Source: Clostridium simiarum (lineage in GTDB: Bacteria; Bacillota; Clostridia; Clostridiales; Clostridiaceae). From it: DNA of 64,000 nucleotides. Shown in pieces: positions 43,283-51,086 of this stretch. The stretch covers positions 100,143 to 164,142 of the forward strand of contig NZ_JAHLQL010000006.1 in NCBI RefSeq assembly GCF_018919175.1, written 5' to 3'. Made by a program: the position numbers and the translations under genes. The number at the start of each line of letters is the position of its first letter. The first letter of the stretch is position 1. Under the pieces are notes generated by a model. It worked only from the letters and a program-made list of their open reading frames with translations. It was not told the DNA's origin and made no database searches.

Positions 43283-44179
43283 CTATACCTCCTCTGTTAC
43301 CACTTCATAGGCAGCGGCATTTTGAGGTTTAAAGTCGCTATATTTAGAAGCTTTAAAGTTTTTCGTGTAATTAGACACATCAGATAAAGTTTTTAATCCA
43401 TTGTTTTTCCAGTTTAGCAATATGCCATTTATATATTTAATATTTCTTACATTGTTTTTAACAGCTTCACTTATGGCTAAAACCATAAGCTCCCCACCCA
43501 TTTCCTCATACCAACTCTTAAGACTTTCAATCTCCATAAAAGTAGCTAAGTGGATATTATTATCAAAAGCATTTATTACTTCCTTTATGCCTTTCTTCTG
43601 CTCTTTATTGTCACTAGGTTTTTCTAAGGATTCTTGAAGTTCTTGGGGTTCTTGGGATTCTTGGAAGCCTTGTGATTCTTTGTCTTCCAGCGGTTCTTGG
43701 GATTCTTGGAAGCCTTGTGATTCTTTGTCTTCCAGCGGTTTTTCTATTAAAGACTCCTTTATTATTTCTATGTCATCAAACATAATGTCCAAACAAAATT
43801 TCATGGATTTACAAAGTTCATAGAACTTAGATACAAAGCTTTTAGTCTTTACCATTTTAAGTTCCTTGTTTATGCAAATATGAGTATTTCTACTGGAATT
43901 TATGTTATACTTGTACCAGTTTAATACCATTATTTCTTCAGTAGCCTCATCATAAAGAATCTTTCCATGATCTACGAATCTTTGAAGTAACTCTTTAATT
44001 TTTTCCTTACTTAAACCAAATTCTAAGGATGCAAAAGGAAGAGAAAAAACATATATACCACACTGGTTAGTCCTTGGATTAGTGATTAAATAATGATAAA
44101 AGTTTCTCTCCTCAAAAGGTAAGCTCACCACAAAATTATCCTGCCAAAAATTTAATTGAAAACTTCTATATTTAGCCAT
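43283..44179 (-). CDS. DnaD-like phage replisome organiser
   Basis: A 298-residue protein. The N-terminal part (MAKYRSFQLNFWQDNFVVS, then a winged-helix pattern FGLSKEKIKELLQRFVDHG) matches phage replisome organiser N-terminal domains, and the C-terminal part (AISEAVKNNVRNIKYINGIL, then WKNNGLKTLSDV) matches the DnaD/DnaB-like domain. These proteins load the helicase at origins. Between them lies a Glu/Gln/Ser-rich linker containing a perfect 15-residue duplication. It is immediately upstream of the DnaB-type helicase, as expected for a loader pair. Confidence 0.85.
   Translation of the reverse strand: MAKYRSFQLNFWQDNFVVSLPFEERNFYHYLITNPRTNQCGIYVFSLPFASLEFGLSKEKIKELLQRFVDHGKILYDEATEEIMVLNWYKYNINSSRNTHICINKELKMVKTKSFVSKFYELCKSMKFCLDIMFDDIEIIKESLIEKPLEDKESQGFQESQEPLEDKESQGFQESQEPQELQESLEKPSDNKEQKKGIKEVINAFDNNIHLATFMEIESLKSWYEEMGGELMVLAISEAVKNNVRNIKYINGILLNWKNNGLKTLSDVSNYTKNFKASKYSDFKPQNAAAYEVVTEEV
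43647..43736. repeat. Perfect 45-bp tandem duplication inside the DnaD-like gene
   Basis: Two identical 45-base units (43647-43691 and 43692-43736) encode a duplicated PLEDKESQGFQESQE segment in the linker. The unit length keeps the reading frame. Partial further copies of the EPQELQES type follow. Confidence 0.9.
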
Positions 44180-44479
44180 GTTAAAAACCTCCTCAATTTG
44201 TAAAGTTCTTAACTATTAGGTATGCGCCTTTTAAAAAAGTTTCACATAAAAATATAAAAAATAAAAAATGTCATAAAAAATATATTAGTTAGTACTGTTG
44301 CTTTTATAATCATCATTGCTTTTATAAAAATTATTTTAGGAAAAAGTTAAAAATAAGATCAGCTAATAGTTATTAAATAAGTGATAATGTTGAGAGTGAA
44401 ATATATGATATAATTACCATATAAAACAGTTATTAGGCTAAATTAAGCTTACTTGTGAATAATATAAGGAGTGAATATT

Positions 44480-44902
44480 ATGACTCAAATATTAAATTTA
44501 ACACCCTCTGAAGAAGATATACTAAAAATTCGAAGAAAATTGCAAGATTATAATTCCAAGTTTTTTGAAATAAAAGATGAACCAAATTTTACGATTTCAG
44601 AAATTGATGAAGATAAGGAATTAGTTGGAGGAATTGTATGTACAATTGTTGGACAATGGTTAGAAATTGATTTTTTATGGATTAAGGATGAACAGCGTGG
44701 AAAAGGTTTAGGTAAAAAACTATTACATGAAGCTGAAAAGATAGGACTAGAAAATAAATGTAACATGGCATTTTTAACTACCATGAACTTTCAGGCAAAA
44801 CCATTTTATTCAAAACATGGATACAAAACAGTATATGTGCAAAGGGGCTATCCCATAACAAATGAAAAGTACTTTATGGAAAAGGAACTAAAATTAAATT
44901 AA
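44480..44902 (+). CDS. GNAT-family N-acetyltransferase
   Basis: A 140-residue acetyltransferase. The strand GGIVCTIVGQWLEIDFLWI is followed by the acetyl-CoA loop KDEQRGKGLGKKLLHEAE near residue 75 and a closing NFQAKPFYSKHGYKTVY. This layout resembles a small group of GNAT proteins annotated as YjbC/YhhY-like; the acceptor is unknown. The ATG at 44480 has AAGGAG eight bases upstream and is preferred to the ATG nine bases earlier. A triplet-repeat tract follows the gene. Confidence 0.87.
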   Translation: MTQILNLTPSEEDILKIRRKLQDYNSKFFEIKDEPNFTISEIDEDKELVGGIVCTIVGQWLEIDFLWIKDEQRGKGLGKKLLHEAEKIGLENKCNMAFLTTMNFQAKPFYSKHGYKTVYVQRGYPITNEKYFMEKELKLN

Positions 44903-44937
44903 ATTAAATCTATAAATCCATAATGTTAATAAGGATA

Positions 44938-45009
<72 letters not shown>

Positions 45010-45055
45010 TGAAAGCCCTTGTAAGGGGCTTATAAGGGGCTTATATGTAAATTTG

Positions 45056-45131
45056 AATTTAGGTGAGAGTCCAAATTTTATATTTGGTCAGTCGAACTTA
45101 CACCTACGTAATGAAATGGAGTAGGTGTTTC
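45056..45131 (+). repeat. Two-hairpin repeat, copy R1
   Basis: Hairpin 1 pairs CCAAAT with ATTTGG; the linker CAGTCGAACTTA leads to hairpin 2, which pairs ACACCTAC with GTAGGTGT. The hairpin 2 arms differ from those of other copies at matching positions on both sides, keeping the pairing. Confidence 0.7.
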
Positions 45132-45188
45132 ATTTATAAATAATGATAAAAAACTTGATATATAGGCATTTATAGTATCATAAACTAA

Positions 45189-45268
45189 AGGAAACTCCTA
45201 CTTCGCTACTCTACGTAGGAGTAAGTTCCGCTAGATAAATCGAAGATTTAGAGCGTCACTTAAATTCC
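45189..45268 (-). repeat. Two-hairpin repeat, copy R2
   Basis: Read on the minus strand: AAGTGACGCT, hairpin 1 (TAAATC with GATTTA), AGCGGAACTTA, hairpin 2 (ACTCCTAC with GTAGGAGT) and TTTCC. It is nearly the same as copies R3 and R7 at 57.5 and 63.5 kb. Confidence 0.8.
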
Positions 45269-45356
45269 AGTTTTGCGAATAGACTTAAATTATTAAGTAT
45301 TAAAGTTTTAGTACCACAATAAATATAGATGCATCTAGGTACGCAAACAATTAATG

Positions 45357-45632
45357 TTATTAAAAGAGTTAATTAAAAGTGTTTTAGAAAACTTTATTAA
45401 GGTATTAAGTGAAAGTTCAACAAGAGAGCAATAAAATAAGTTACTACATATAATAATTTCTGAAATAACAGTTAATGAGCTAAGAGAAATTGATTCAATT
45501 AAGATTAAATTAGATGATAACTTAATAAACTATTTAAGCAATGAAGAGGGAGTATCTGTGAAAGATACTCCTTCTTCATTTATGTTAAGAAATATTGGAA
45601 TAAAAACATTAAATTTAAATGTAGTAATTTAG
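45357..45632 (+). pseudogene. C-terminal remnant of a large serine recombinase
   Basis: An open stretch without a start codon and with one in-frame stop reads LLKELIKSVLENFIKVLSES, then NKLLHIIISEITVNELREID, SIKIKLDD, and ends EGVSVKDTPSSFMLRNIGI. This matches the C-terminal end of resolvase-type large serine recombinases found on clostridial mobile elements. The catalytic domain is absent. It marks the left end of the accessory region and suggests it was once part of an integrated element. Confidence 0.6.
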
Positions 45633-45651
45633 AAAATTATGTAAAGATGAT

Positions 45652-45741
45652 ATGATTAAGATAGGAATAGAGAGTTGTAATGGGGAATGGGAAGATGGTA
45701 ATTATTATAGTTTAAAAATTAATTGGGATAAATATTTTTAA
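45652..45741 (+). CDS. Possible 29-residue ORF
   Basis: A short frame beginning MIKIGIESCNGEWEDGNYY and ending WDKYF just before the next gene. Its ribosome binding site is poor and no family is recognised. It may be the end of a lost gene upstream of the defence-type cluster. Confidence 0.2.
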   Translation: MIKIGIESCNGEWEDGNYYSLKINWDKYF

Positions 45742-45750
45742 AGGTGGTAG

Positions 45751-46908
45751 ATGATGATGACTATAGTTTTGGAAAGAGAAAAATTATATGAGGAAGTATG
45801 GAGTATTAAAATGAAAGAATTGGCTATTAAATATGGACTATCAGAGGCTACACTTAGGAAACATTGCAGAAGTTTAAATGTCCCAATTCCTCAAAGTGGA
45901 TTTTGGATGAAAGTTAGAAATGGCTCTAATCCTAAAAAAATTCCATTACCCAAATTTGATGGTAGGGGTAAAGTGATTATACAAAAAAATGAACTTAGAA
46001 AAAATTCAAGTTATAAAATTGAAGATAGATTGAAACATATGATAGATAAAGATAAAAATAATGTGTTGAGTGTATGTGAAAAAATAGAAGTGCGAGAAAG
46101 ATTATATAAGCCACATTATCTTATAAAAGAGTGCAAAATTTATAGAAATGATAGGGATATGCTTAGTGATGGTAGAGCAAATAATGTCAATATAAAAGTA
46201 TCAAAAGAGAATCAAAATAGAGCATTAAGGATTTTTGATGTAATACTAAAAACTGTTGAAGGGTTAAGATATAAAATTAAAAGTGGACATAAGTATACTA
46301 AAGTTTGTATAAATGGGGAGGAAGTAAAGATAGGATTAAAGGAAAAGCTTATTAGAACGAATCATATAAAATCTAATAATGAGTCCTATTGGAGTCCAAC
46401 GTATGATTATAAATACTCAGGAGAGCTATCATTATTTATAGATGAGTATAGAGCACCAAAAAAGAATTGGAGAGATTTAGAGAATAAAAAAATAGAGGAA
46501 ATGATAGGTGACTTTATAATTACAATTATAGATACAGCTGAAATTTACAGAGTAATTAGCGAGAGAAGAAAATTAGAAGCGGAAGAACAAAGCAAAAAAG
46601 AAATTGAGAGAATGAAAAGAAAAAAGAGAGAGGAATATGAGTTGGAGAAATTAAATGAGTTAAAAGAATGTGCAGAAAATTATAGAGCTTCAAAGCTAAT
46701 AGATGAATATATATTAGGACTAGAAGAAGTAGTGATAAATATTGAAGATAATAATAAGAAGGATAGAGTTTTAAAATATATAGACTGGGCAAAGAAAAAA
46801 TCAGATTGGTTAAATCCAATTAAACAAAAAAATGATGAAATTCTTGAAGAAAAGTATAGTGAGAATTTATATGATATTGATTTTAAAGATGATGATAATT
46901 ATTGGTAG
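45751..46908 (+). CDS. Uncharacterised protein with N-terminal HTH-like motif
   Basis: A 385-residue protein. The N-terminus (EREKLYEEVWSIKMKELAIK, then YGLSEATLRKHCRSLNVPIP and QSGFWMKV) is a conserved block of a bacterial family of unknown function, apparently a helix-turn-helix. The middle and C-terminal parts are rich in Lys and Glu, with a long predicted coiled coil near residues 265-310. It lies directly before an Mrr nuclease and a DUF4365 gene, so a role in defence is possible, but only by association. Three ATGs occur in a row; GGTGG lies before them. Confidence 0.6.
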   Translation: MMMTIVLEREKLYEEVWSIKMKELAIKYGLSEATLRKHCRSLNVPIPQSGFWMKVRNGSNPKKIPLPKFDGRGKVIIQKNELRKNSSYKIEDRLKHMIDKDKNNVLSVCEKIEVRERLYKPHYLIKECKIYRNDRDMLSDGRANNVNIKVSKENQNRALRIFDVILKTVEGLRYKIKSGHKYTKVCINGEEVKIGLKEKLIRTNHIKSNNESYWSPTYDYKYSGELSLFIDEYRAPKKNWRDLENKKIEEMIGDFIITIIDTAEIYRVISERRKLEAEEQSKKEIERMKRKKREEYELEKLNELKECAENYRASKLIDEYILGLEEVVINIEDNNKKDRVLKYIDWAKKKSDWLNPIKQKNDEILEEKYSENLYDIDFKDDDNYW

Positions 46909-46945
46909 GTAAATTAATTAAACACCCTAAATGTATAATCTAAAA

Positions 46946-46954
46946 TGGTATAAT
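46946..46954 (+). promoter_or_regulatory. Extended -10 promoter before the Mrr gene
   Basis: TGGTATAAT is a perfect extended -10 box (TGnTATAAT), 60 bases before the Mrr start. Very similar boxes precede other genes in the accessory region. Confidence 0.5.
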
Positions 46955-47013
46955 TATAGTAATAGTTAAGAGTCAAGTAAATATATATGAAAGTTGATAA
47001 AAGGAGAATGAAT

Positions 47014-47931
47014 ATGGCAATACCCACTTATGAAAAATTAATGTTACCTTTGTTGGAGTTATTAAGAGATGAAAATACTTATACAAATAGAGAATGTATA
47101 GATAGATTAGCTGAGAGGTTAAATGTTACAGAAGAAGAATTAAGGGAGCTTCTACCAAGTGGTAAAAAGAAAATATTTTATGATAGAGTAAACTGGGCTA
47201 AAACTTATATGAAAAAAGCTGGATTAGTGGAAGCACCTAGAAGAGGGACAATAAAGATTACTCAATTAGGATTAGATTTATTACAGGAAAGTCCTTTAGA
47301 GTTAAAGTCAAAAGATTTATTAAGATATAATAGCTTCAATGATTTTATTAACGCTAGTAATAGAAATGAGAGTAATAGCGAAAATAATGAAGGTCTATTA
47401 AACGAAAGAACACCATCAGAAGAGATGGCAGTTGCATTTGAAAGTTTGAGGGCTTCATTAGCTGACGAAATACTTGAAAAAATAAAATCATGTTCATTTG
47501 AGTTTTTTGAAAAAGTAGTAATAGAATTATTAATAAAAATGGGATATGGTGGTTCAAGAGAAGAAGCAGGAAGAGCAACTAGAAGAACAGGTGATGAGGG
47601 GATAGATGGAATAATAAATGAAGATAGATTAGGTCTAGATAACATATACATTCAAGCAAAAAGATGGAGAGATATTGTTGTTGGGAGACCAGAGATTCAA
47701 AAGTTTTCTGGAGCTTTAGATACTCCTGGTGCAAACAAAGGAGTTTTTATAACAACTTCAAATTTTACAAGAGAAGCTAGAGAGTATGTTAAGACTATAA
47801 ATACAAAAAATATAGTTTTGATTGATGGAATGCAGTTAGCACAATACATGATTGAATTTAATGTTGGAGTATCAACAGAAATGATATATGAAGTTAAAAA
47901 GATAGACAGTGATTACTTTATTGAGAATTAA
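47014..47931 (+). CDS. Mrr-type restriction endonuclease
   Basis: A protein of 305 residues from the ATG at 47014, which has AGGAG seven bases upstream. An N-terminal winged-helix Mrr_N domain (YEKLMLPLLELLRDENTYTN at residue 4, then RVNWAKTYMKKAGLVEAP near 65) is followed by the Mrr catalytic domain. The PD-(D/E)xK residues are visible: EKVVIELLIKMGYGG near 170, GDEGIDGIINEDRLG near 191, and the QAK triad in NIYIQAKRWRD near 210. Mrr enzymes cleave modified foreign DNA. The stop is 17 bases before the DUF4365 gene. Confidence 0.9.
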   Translation: MAIPTYEKLMLPLLELLRDENTYTNRECIDRLAERLNVTEEELRELLPSGKKKIFYDRVNWAKTYMKKAGLVEAPRRGTIKITQLGLDLLQESPLELKSKDLLRYNSFNDFINASNRNESNSENNEGLLNERTPSEEMAVAFESLRASLADEILEKIKSCSFEFFEKVVIELLIKMGYGGSREEAGRATRRTGDEGIDGIINEDRLGLDNIYIQAKRWRDIVVGRPEIQKFSGALDTPGANKGVFITTSNFTREAREYVKTINTKNIVLIDGMQLAQYMIEFNVGVSTEMIYEVKKIDSDYFIEN

Positions 47932-47948
47932 TAGTGGATGGGGATTTA

Positions 47949-48992
47949 ATGATAAAATACAATGATAAAATTAAGAAAGGAAAATTAGGAGTTAATTATG
48001 TAACAGATATCGTTGATAGATGTGATTGCTATTTTAACAAAATAGAGCAAGAGAATGATATGGGAATTGATGCAATAATCGAGTTTACAGAGAATAGGAT
48101 ACCTATAGGGAAATGTATAGCAGTACAAATTAAAACAGGAGAAAGTTATGTAAATAGAAGAAAAAATGAGTGTATTATTCCTATTGAAAATCATTATGAA
48201 TATTGGAAAAATTATTGCATGCCTGTTTATGGTATAGTATATATTTTAAATGATAATGTAGCATATTGGGTAGATATAAAACAATATTTAAATGAGAATA
48301 GAATTAATATAGAATCTGGAAAGTTAAATATAATAAAATTTAAAATAAAATCTATTAATAAGTTTGATATGGAATCCTTTAATAAATATTTTAAATGTGA
48401 TGTCAAAAATACATTGCCTGAAATAAGTTATGAGGAAGCCAGTAATCTTTTAGAAACTGAAAATATTGATGAAATATATATTGGAGTTAACTCATTGGCT
48501 AAAAGGTATGCTTATAAAAAGGAAACTTGGGATAAGTTAATTGATGTGTTTAGAAAAACTACTGATTATGATTTAATAAGTGAAATTATATTTTATCTTT
48601 CATATATACCGGGGCATGGTGATTTATGGGGACAGTTGAATTTTTCAAAGGAAACAAGGGAGTATGCTAGAGATATAATTAATAAATTAAATATTAATGA
48701 AGTAATAAAAATATTAAATGTAATCGATGAAAATGGTATTGAACGTGGAACAATAGGACAATGTGTAGAAGCTATAATAGCAAGTATAGATAATAGCGAT
48801 AAATTATTAAAAGAAATAATTAAAAATGAAGATTTAGAAGAAGAAACTATAAATAGTGCAATTACTATTTTTGCATATAATTACCCAGAAGAATTTAATT
48901 TAGCTATTAGTAAGAATGAGATTAAGAGAAATTGGTATGTTGAATTAATCATGGAGTCATTTGAAGAATATGGGGGATTTGACTTATATTAA
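47949..48992 (+). CDS. DUF4365 protein, putative nuclease-type domain
   Basis: A 347-residue protein. Residues about 8-130 match DUF4365, a PD-(D/E)xK-like domain: KLGVNYVTDIVDRCDCYFNK, then ENDMGIDAIIEF with the acidic residue, and AVQIKTGESYV with the QxK pair near residue 61. The remaining 200 residues are helical, possibly HEAT-like repeats, with no recognised family. DUF4365 proteins are often found in defence islands, and here it is coupled to an Mrr nuclease. The ATG at 47949 is preferred to the GTG at 47934, but either is possible. Confidence 0.8.
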   Translation: MIKYNDKIKKGKLGVNYVTDIVDRCDCYFNKIEQENDMGIDAIIEFTENRIPIGKCIAVQIKTGESYVNRRKNECIIPIENHYEYWKNYCMPVYGIVYILNDNVAYWVDIKQYLNENRINIESGKLNIIKFKIKSINKFDMESFNKYFKCDVKNTLPEISYEEASNLLETENIDEIYIGVNSLAKRYAYKKETWDKLIDVFRKTTDYDLISEIIFYLSYIPGHGDLWGQLNFSKETREYARDIINKLNINEVIKILNVIDENGIERGTIGQCVEAIIASIDNSDKLLKEIIKNEDLEEETINSAITIFAYNYPEEFNLAISKNEIKRNWYVELIMESFEEYGGFDLY

Positions 48993-48995
48993 AAA

Positions 48996-49050
48996 AACCT
49001 AACTTGCAACTGATAAGGTGAAGCGTACCATAAGTAAATGAGGTTTATAG
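48996..49050 (+). repeat. Partial copy of repeat B, empty site
   Basis: The segment GGTGAAGCGTACCATAAGTA followed by AATGAGG is shared with 50.8, 58.1 and 62.8 kb. Here it is not interrupted by a two-hairpin repeat after CCATAAGTAA, so it serves as an unoccupied reference. Confidence 0.65.
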
Positions 49051-49074
49051 CCTTAGGCATTGAAATCCAAAATA

Positions 49075-49083
49075 TGTTATAAT
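49075..49083 (+). promoter_or_regulatory. Extended -10 promoter before SMI1-like gene
   Basis: TGTTATAAT within AAAATATGTTATAAT. The same 14-base string occurs before the genes at 60844 and 63087, at similar distances (about 100-120 bases). Confidence 0.5.
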
Positions 49084-49202
49084 TAAAAGACTCAAATAAA
49101 TGATAATTAAACTTTTAATTATAAGGTAAATAGTAATTTGTTGGTTTGAAAAATAAATTTTTTTAACAAGTATCAATTAATATGTGATTGGAGAAAAATA
49201 CA

Positions 49203-49808
49203 ATGAAAATTATTGAAGAATATGTAAATAGATTAAAAAAAGCATACTATGATAATGATGGAAAAAAGAGTTGGGATTATTTTGAAAGAGTTATGCATGG
49301 TGCGAGCAAAGAAGATATTAACAAATTGAAAGAGGAGTATCCTAATGTTCCAGATTCCTTAGTAAAACTTCTTGAATATGTGGATGGAACGTATTGGAGG
49401 GAATATGAAGGAGAAAAAATTACTTTTTATATTCTTGGTTCTGATGTTAATGAGTATCCATATTATCTGCTTTCAGTAAATCAAATTTTGGAGAGCAAGA
49501 ATGAGGCAGTCGACTTCTATGCTGACTACGTTAATCGTGAATATAGTGATGATGTTGAAGGAGATGAAAGAATTACAGATTGTGCAAATAACATGAAATG
49601 GTTACATTTTTCAGATTGTATGAATAATGGTGGCACATCACAGCTGTTTATTGATTTTTCACCTTCTGTAAAAGGAATTAAGGGGCAAGTTGTAAGATTT
49701 TTGCATGATCCCGATGAAATTCAAGTGATAGCAGATAGTTTTGATGATTATTTACAAATGCTAATTGACAATAGGATGGATTTTATTAACGAAGATACGG
49801 TTGAGTAA
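49203..49808 (+). CDS. SMI1/KNR4-family protein
   Basis: A 201-residue SMI1/KNR4 (SUKH) protein. The conserved core is visible: GASKEDINKLKEEYPNVPDS near residue 33, LLEYVDGTYWREYEG near 60, and a closing DSFDDYLQMLIDN near 182. SUKH proteins in bacteria often serve as immunity proteins for contact-dependent or polymorphic toxins. No toxin gene is adjacent, so this may be an orphan immunity gene. The ATG at 49203 has GGAG nine bases upstream; the in-frame TTG at 49188 lies within that site. Confidence 0.8.
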   Translation: MKIIEEYVNRLKKAYYDNDGKKSWDYFERVMHGASKEDINKLKEEYPNVPDSLVKLLEYVDGTYWREYEGEKITFYILGSDVNEYPYYLLSVNQILESKNEAVDFYADYVNREYSDDVEGDERITDCANNMKWLHFSDCMNNGGTSQLFIDFSPSVKGIKGQVVRFLHDPDEIQVIADSFDDYLQMLIDNRMDFINEDTVE

Positions 49809-49927
49809 GTAAACTAACTTTTGTTTTTAGAACAGAAAATTCTAATTTATTGAGTTGCTTATTATTAAATTATGAAGAAAATTTATAAACAATGCAATGT
49901 ACAAATCAGAATTTGTGAGGCGAGTCA

Positions 49928-50614
49928 ATGGAAAAAATATATATCATGACGTGGAATACAGAACTTTATGTTGAAAAGACCTTAATGCCAATATGTAAGA
50001 AATACAGGTCAGTAATTAATGTAGTTAAGGGATTTTTGGAAAAAAGGAATGCAATTTGTTTTTTACAAGAGATACCATATTTGAGTAATGAAAATTGGAA
50101 GGAACATACTCTTTATTCTGAATTAAATAAGGATTTTCCAAATGCTGAATATGATGTCATATATAACGAAGGTAAACAAATAATGATGACAATCGCAATA
50201 GCAAAAAAAGGTTTAATAACCAAGTCGTATTGTGACTGCTTTAATAGCAATCGCACAGTCACTGTACGATATAAAGATAAAAACATAGTAATAACGGGCA
50301 TTCATGCATTCAATGGCAAAGACAACAAAAATTATCTGGAATCATTAAATAGTTGTCATTCAAATATTATTTTAGGTGATTTCAACGCCGGTGATTATGA
50401 AGAATCTGAGAATAGGGATGTGTTCAACGGTATACTGAAAGAATATACATGCATTTGTAACAAAAATACTAGGCGTTGTAAGTATCGGGTTACTCCTATT
50501 GATCACATATTTGTGAATATGAAAGGTGTGTCTAAATATACAGGGTGTACTGTACATGAGGAAATAGAGTGTTCAGACCATTATCCGATAACCTTTGATA
50601 TTGAGTATGAGTAA
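49928..50614 (+). CDS. Endonuclease/exonuclease/phosphatase-family protein
   Basis: A 228-residue EEP-fold enzyme, as in DNase I and ExoIII. Catalytic motifs are visible in order: MTWNTELY at residue 7 (metal-binding Asn), CFLQEIPYL with the metal-binding glutamate near 48, GIHAFNGKD near 122, ILGDFNAGDY near 148, and the closing ECSDHYPITF near 216 with the Asp-His pair. It may be a nuclease or a phosphodiesterase. GAGGCGAG lies just before the ATG. It follows the SMI1 gene on the same strand but with a 119-base gap. Confidence 0.85.
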   Translation: MEKIYIMTWNTELYVEKTLMPICKKYRSVINVVKGFLEKRNAICFLQEIPYLSNENWKEHTLYSELNKDFPNAEYDVIYNEGKQIMMTIAIAKKGLITKSYCDCFNSNRTVTVRYKDKNIVITGIHAFNGKDNKNYLESLNSCHSNIILGDFNAGDYEESENRDVFNGILKEYTCICNKNTRRCKYRVTPIDHIFVNMKGVSKYTGCTVHEEIECSDHYPITFDIEYE

Positions 50615-50761
50615 AGTTGAAACGCTTAATTAAACAAATTCCAATTTGTGCAGGTGAATATATTGAAAGCGATAGGATAGAAATGATGATGGCATAAAAA
50701 CTATTATATGTATAGGGAGTTAAGAGATACAAATAACAGGATAGTTTTAAAAGCCTATCTT

Positions 50762-50885
50762 ATTTTTAAAGAAAAATATAATCAAAATTTGAAATGGAAA
50801 TTAAAATATTTACACTGTAAGAGGGGAAGTGTTTGACTTACGGTGCGGAGAACCGTATCGTAAATAAATGAGGTTTTGGATAAGA
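50762..50885 (+). repeat. Repeat B copy, empty site
   Basis: The sequence from AAAATATAATCAAAATTTG to GGAGAACCGTATCGTAAA and TAAATGAGG matches 62711-62810 along its length and the ends of 48996-49050 and 58040-58110. It lacks the two-hairpin insertion seen at 58.1 and 62.8 kb. Confidence 0.65.
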
Positions 50886-51086
50886 TAGGATTAAGAAATA
50901 TTAATAAAAAATGATATAATAGAGTAAAGTTTTAAAGGTACTGGCATTGGGTTGGTATCTTTATTTAATTAGTATATAATAAAGAATGTCGAAAAATAAA
51001 TATTAAATAAAATAATATTTACTATAGAACTAATGTTTGATAAACTTATTATTAATGTAAAAAGATGCAAGAAAGGAAGATGTAAA
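50886..51086. promoter_or_regulatory. Upstream region of the methyltransferase gene
   Basis: An extended -10 box TGATATAAT (50912-50920) lies about 170 bases before the chosen start. A short hairpin-like segment (AAAGGTAC to GGTATCTTT) follows. No further gene was seen here. Confidence 0.4.

Noticed and set aside
41975..44179. Plasmid replication region or prophage
   Set aside because: There are no terminase, capsid, tail, lysis, Rep or partition genes, and the neighbours are chromosomal-type metabolic genes.
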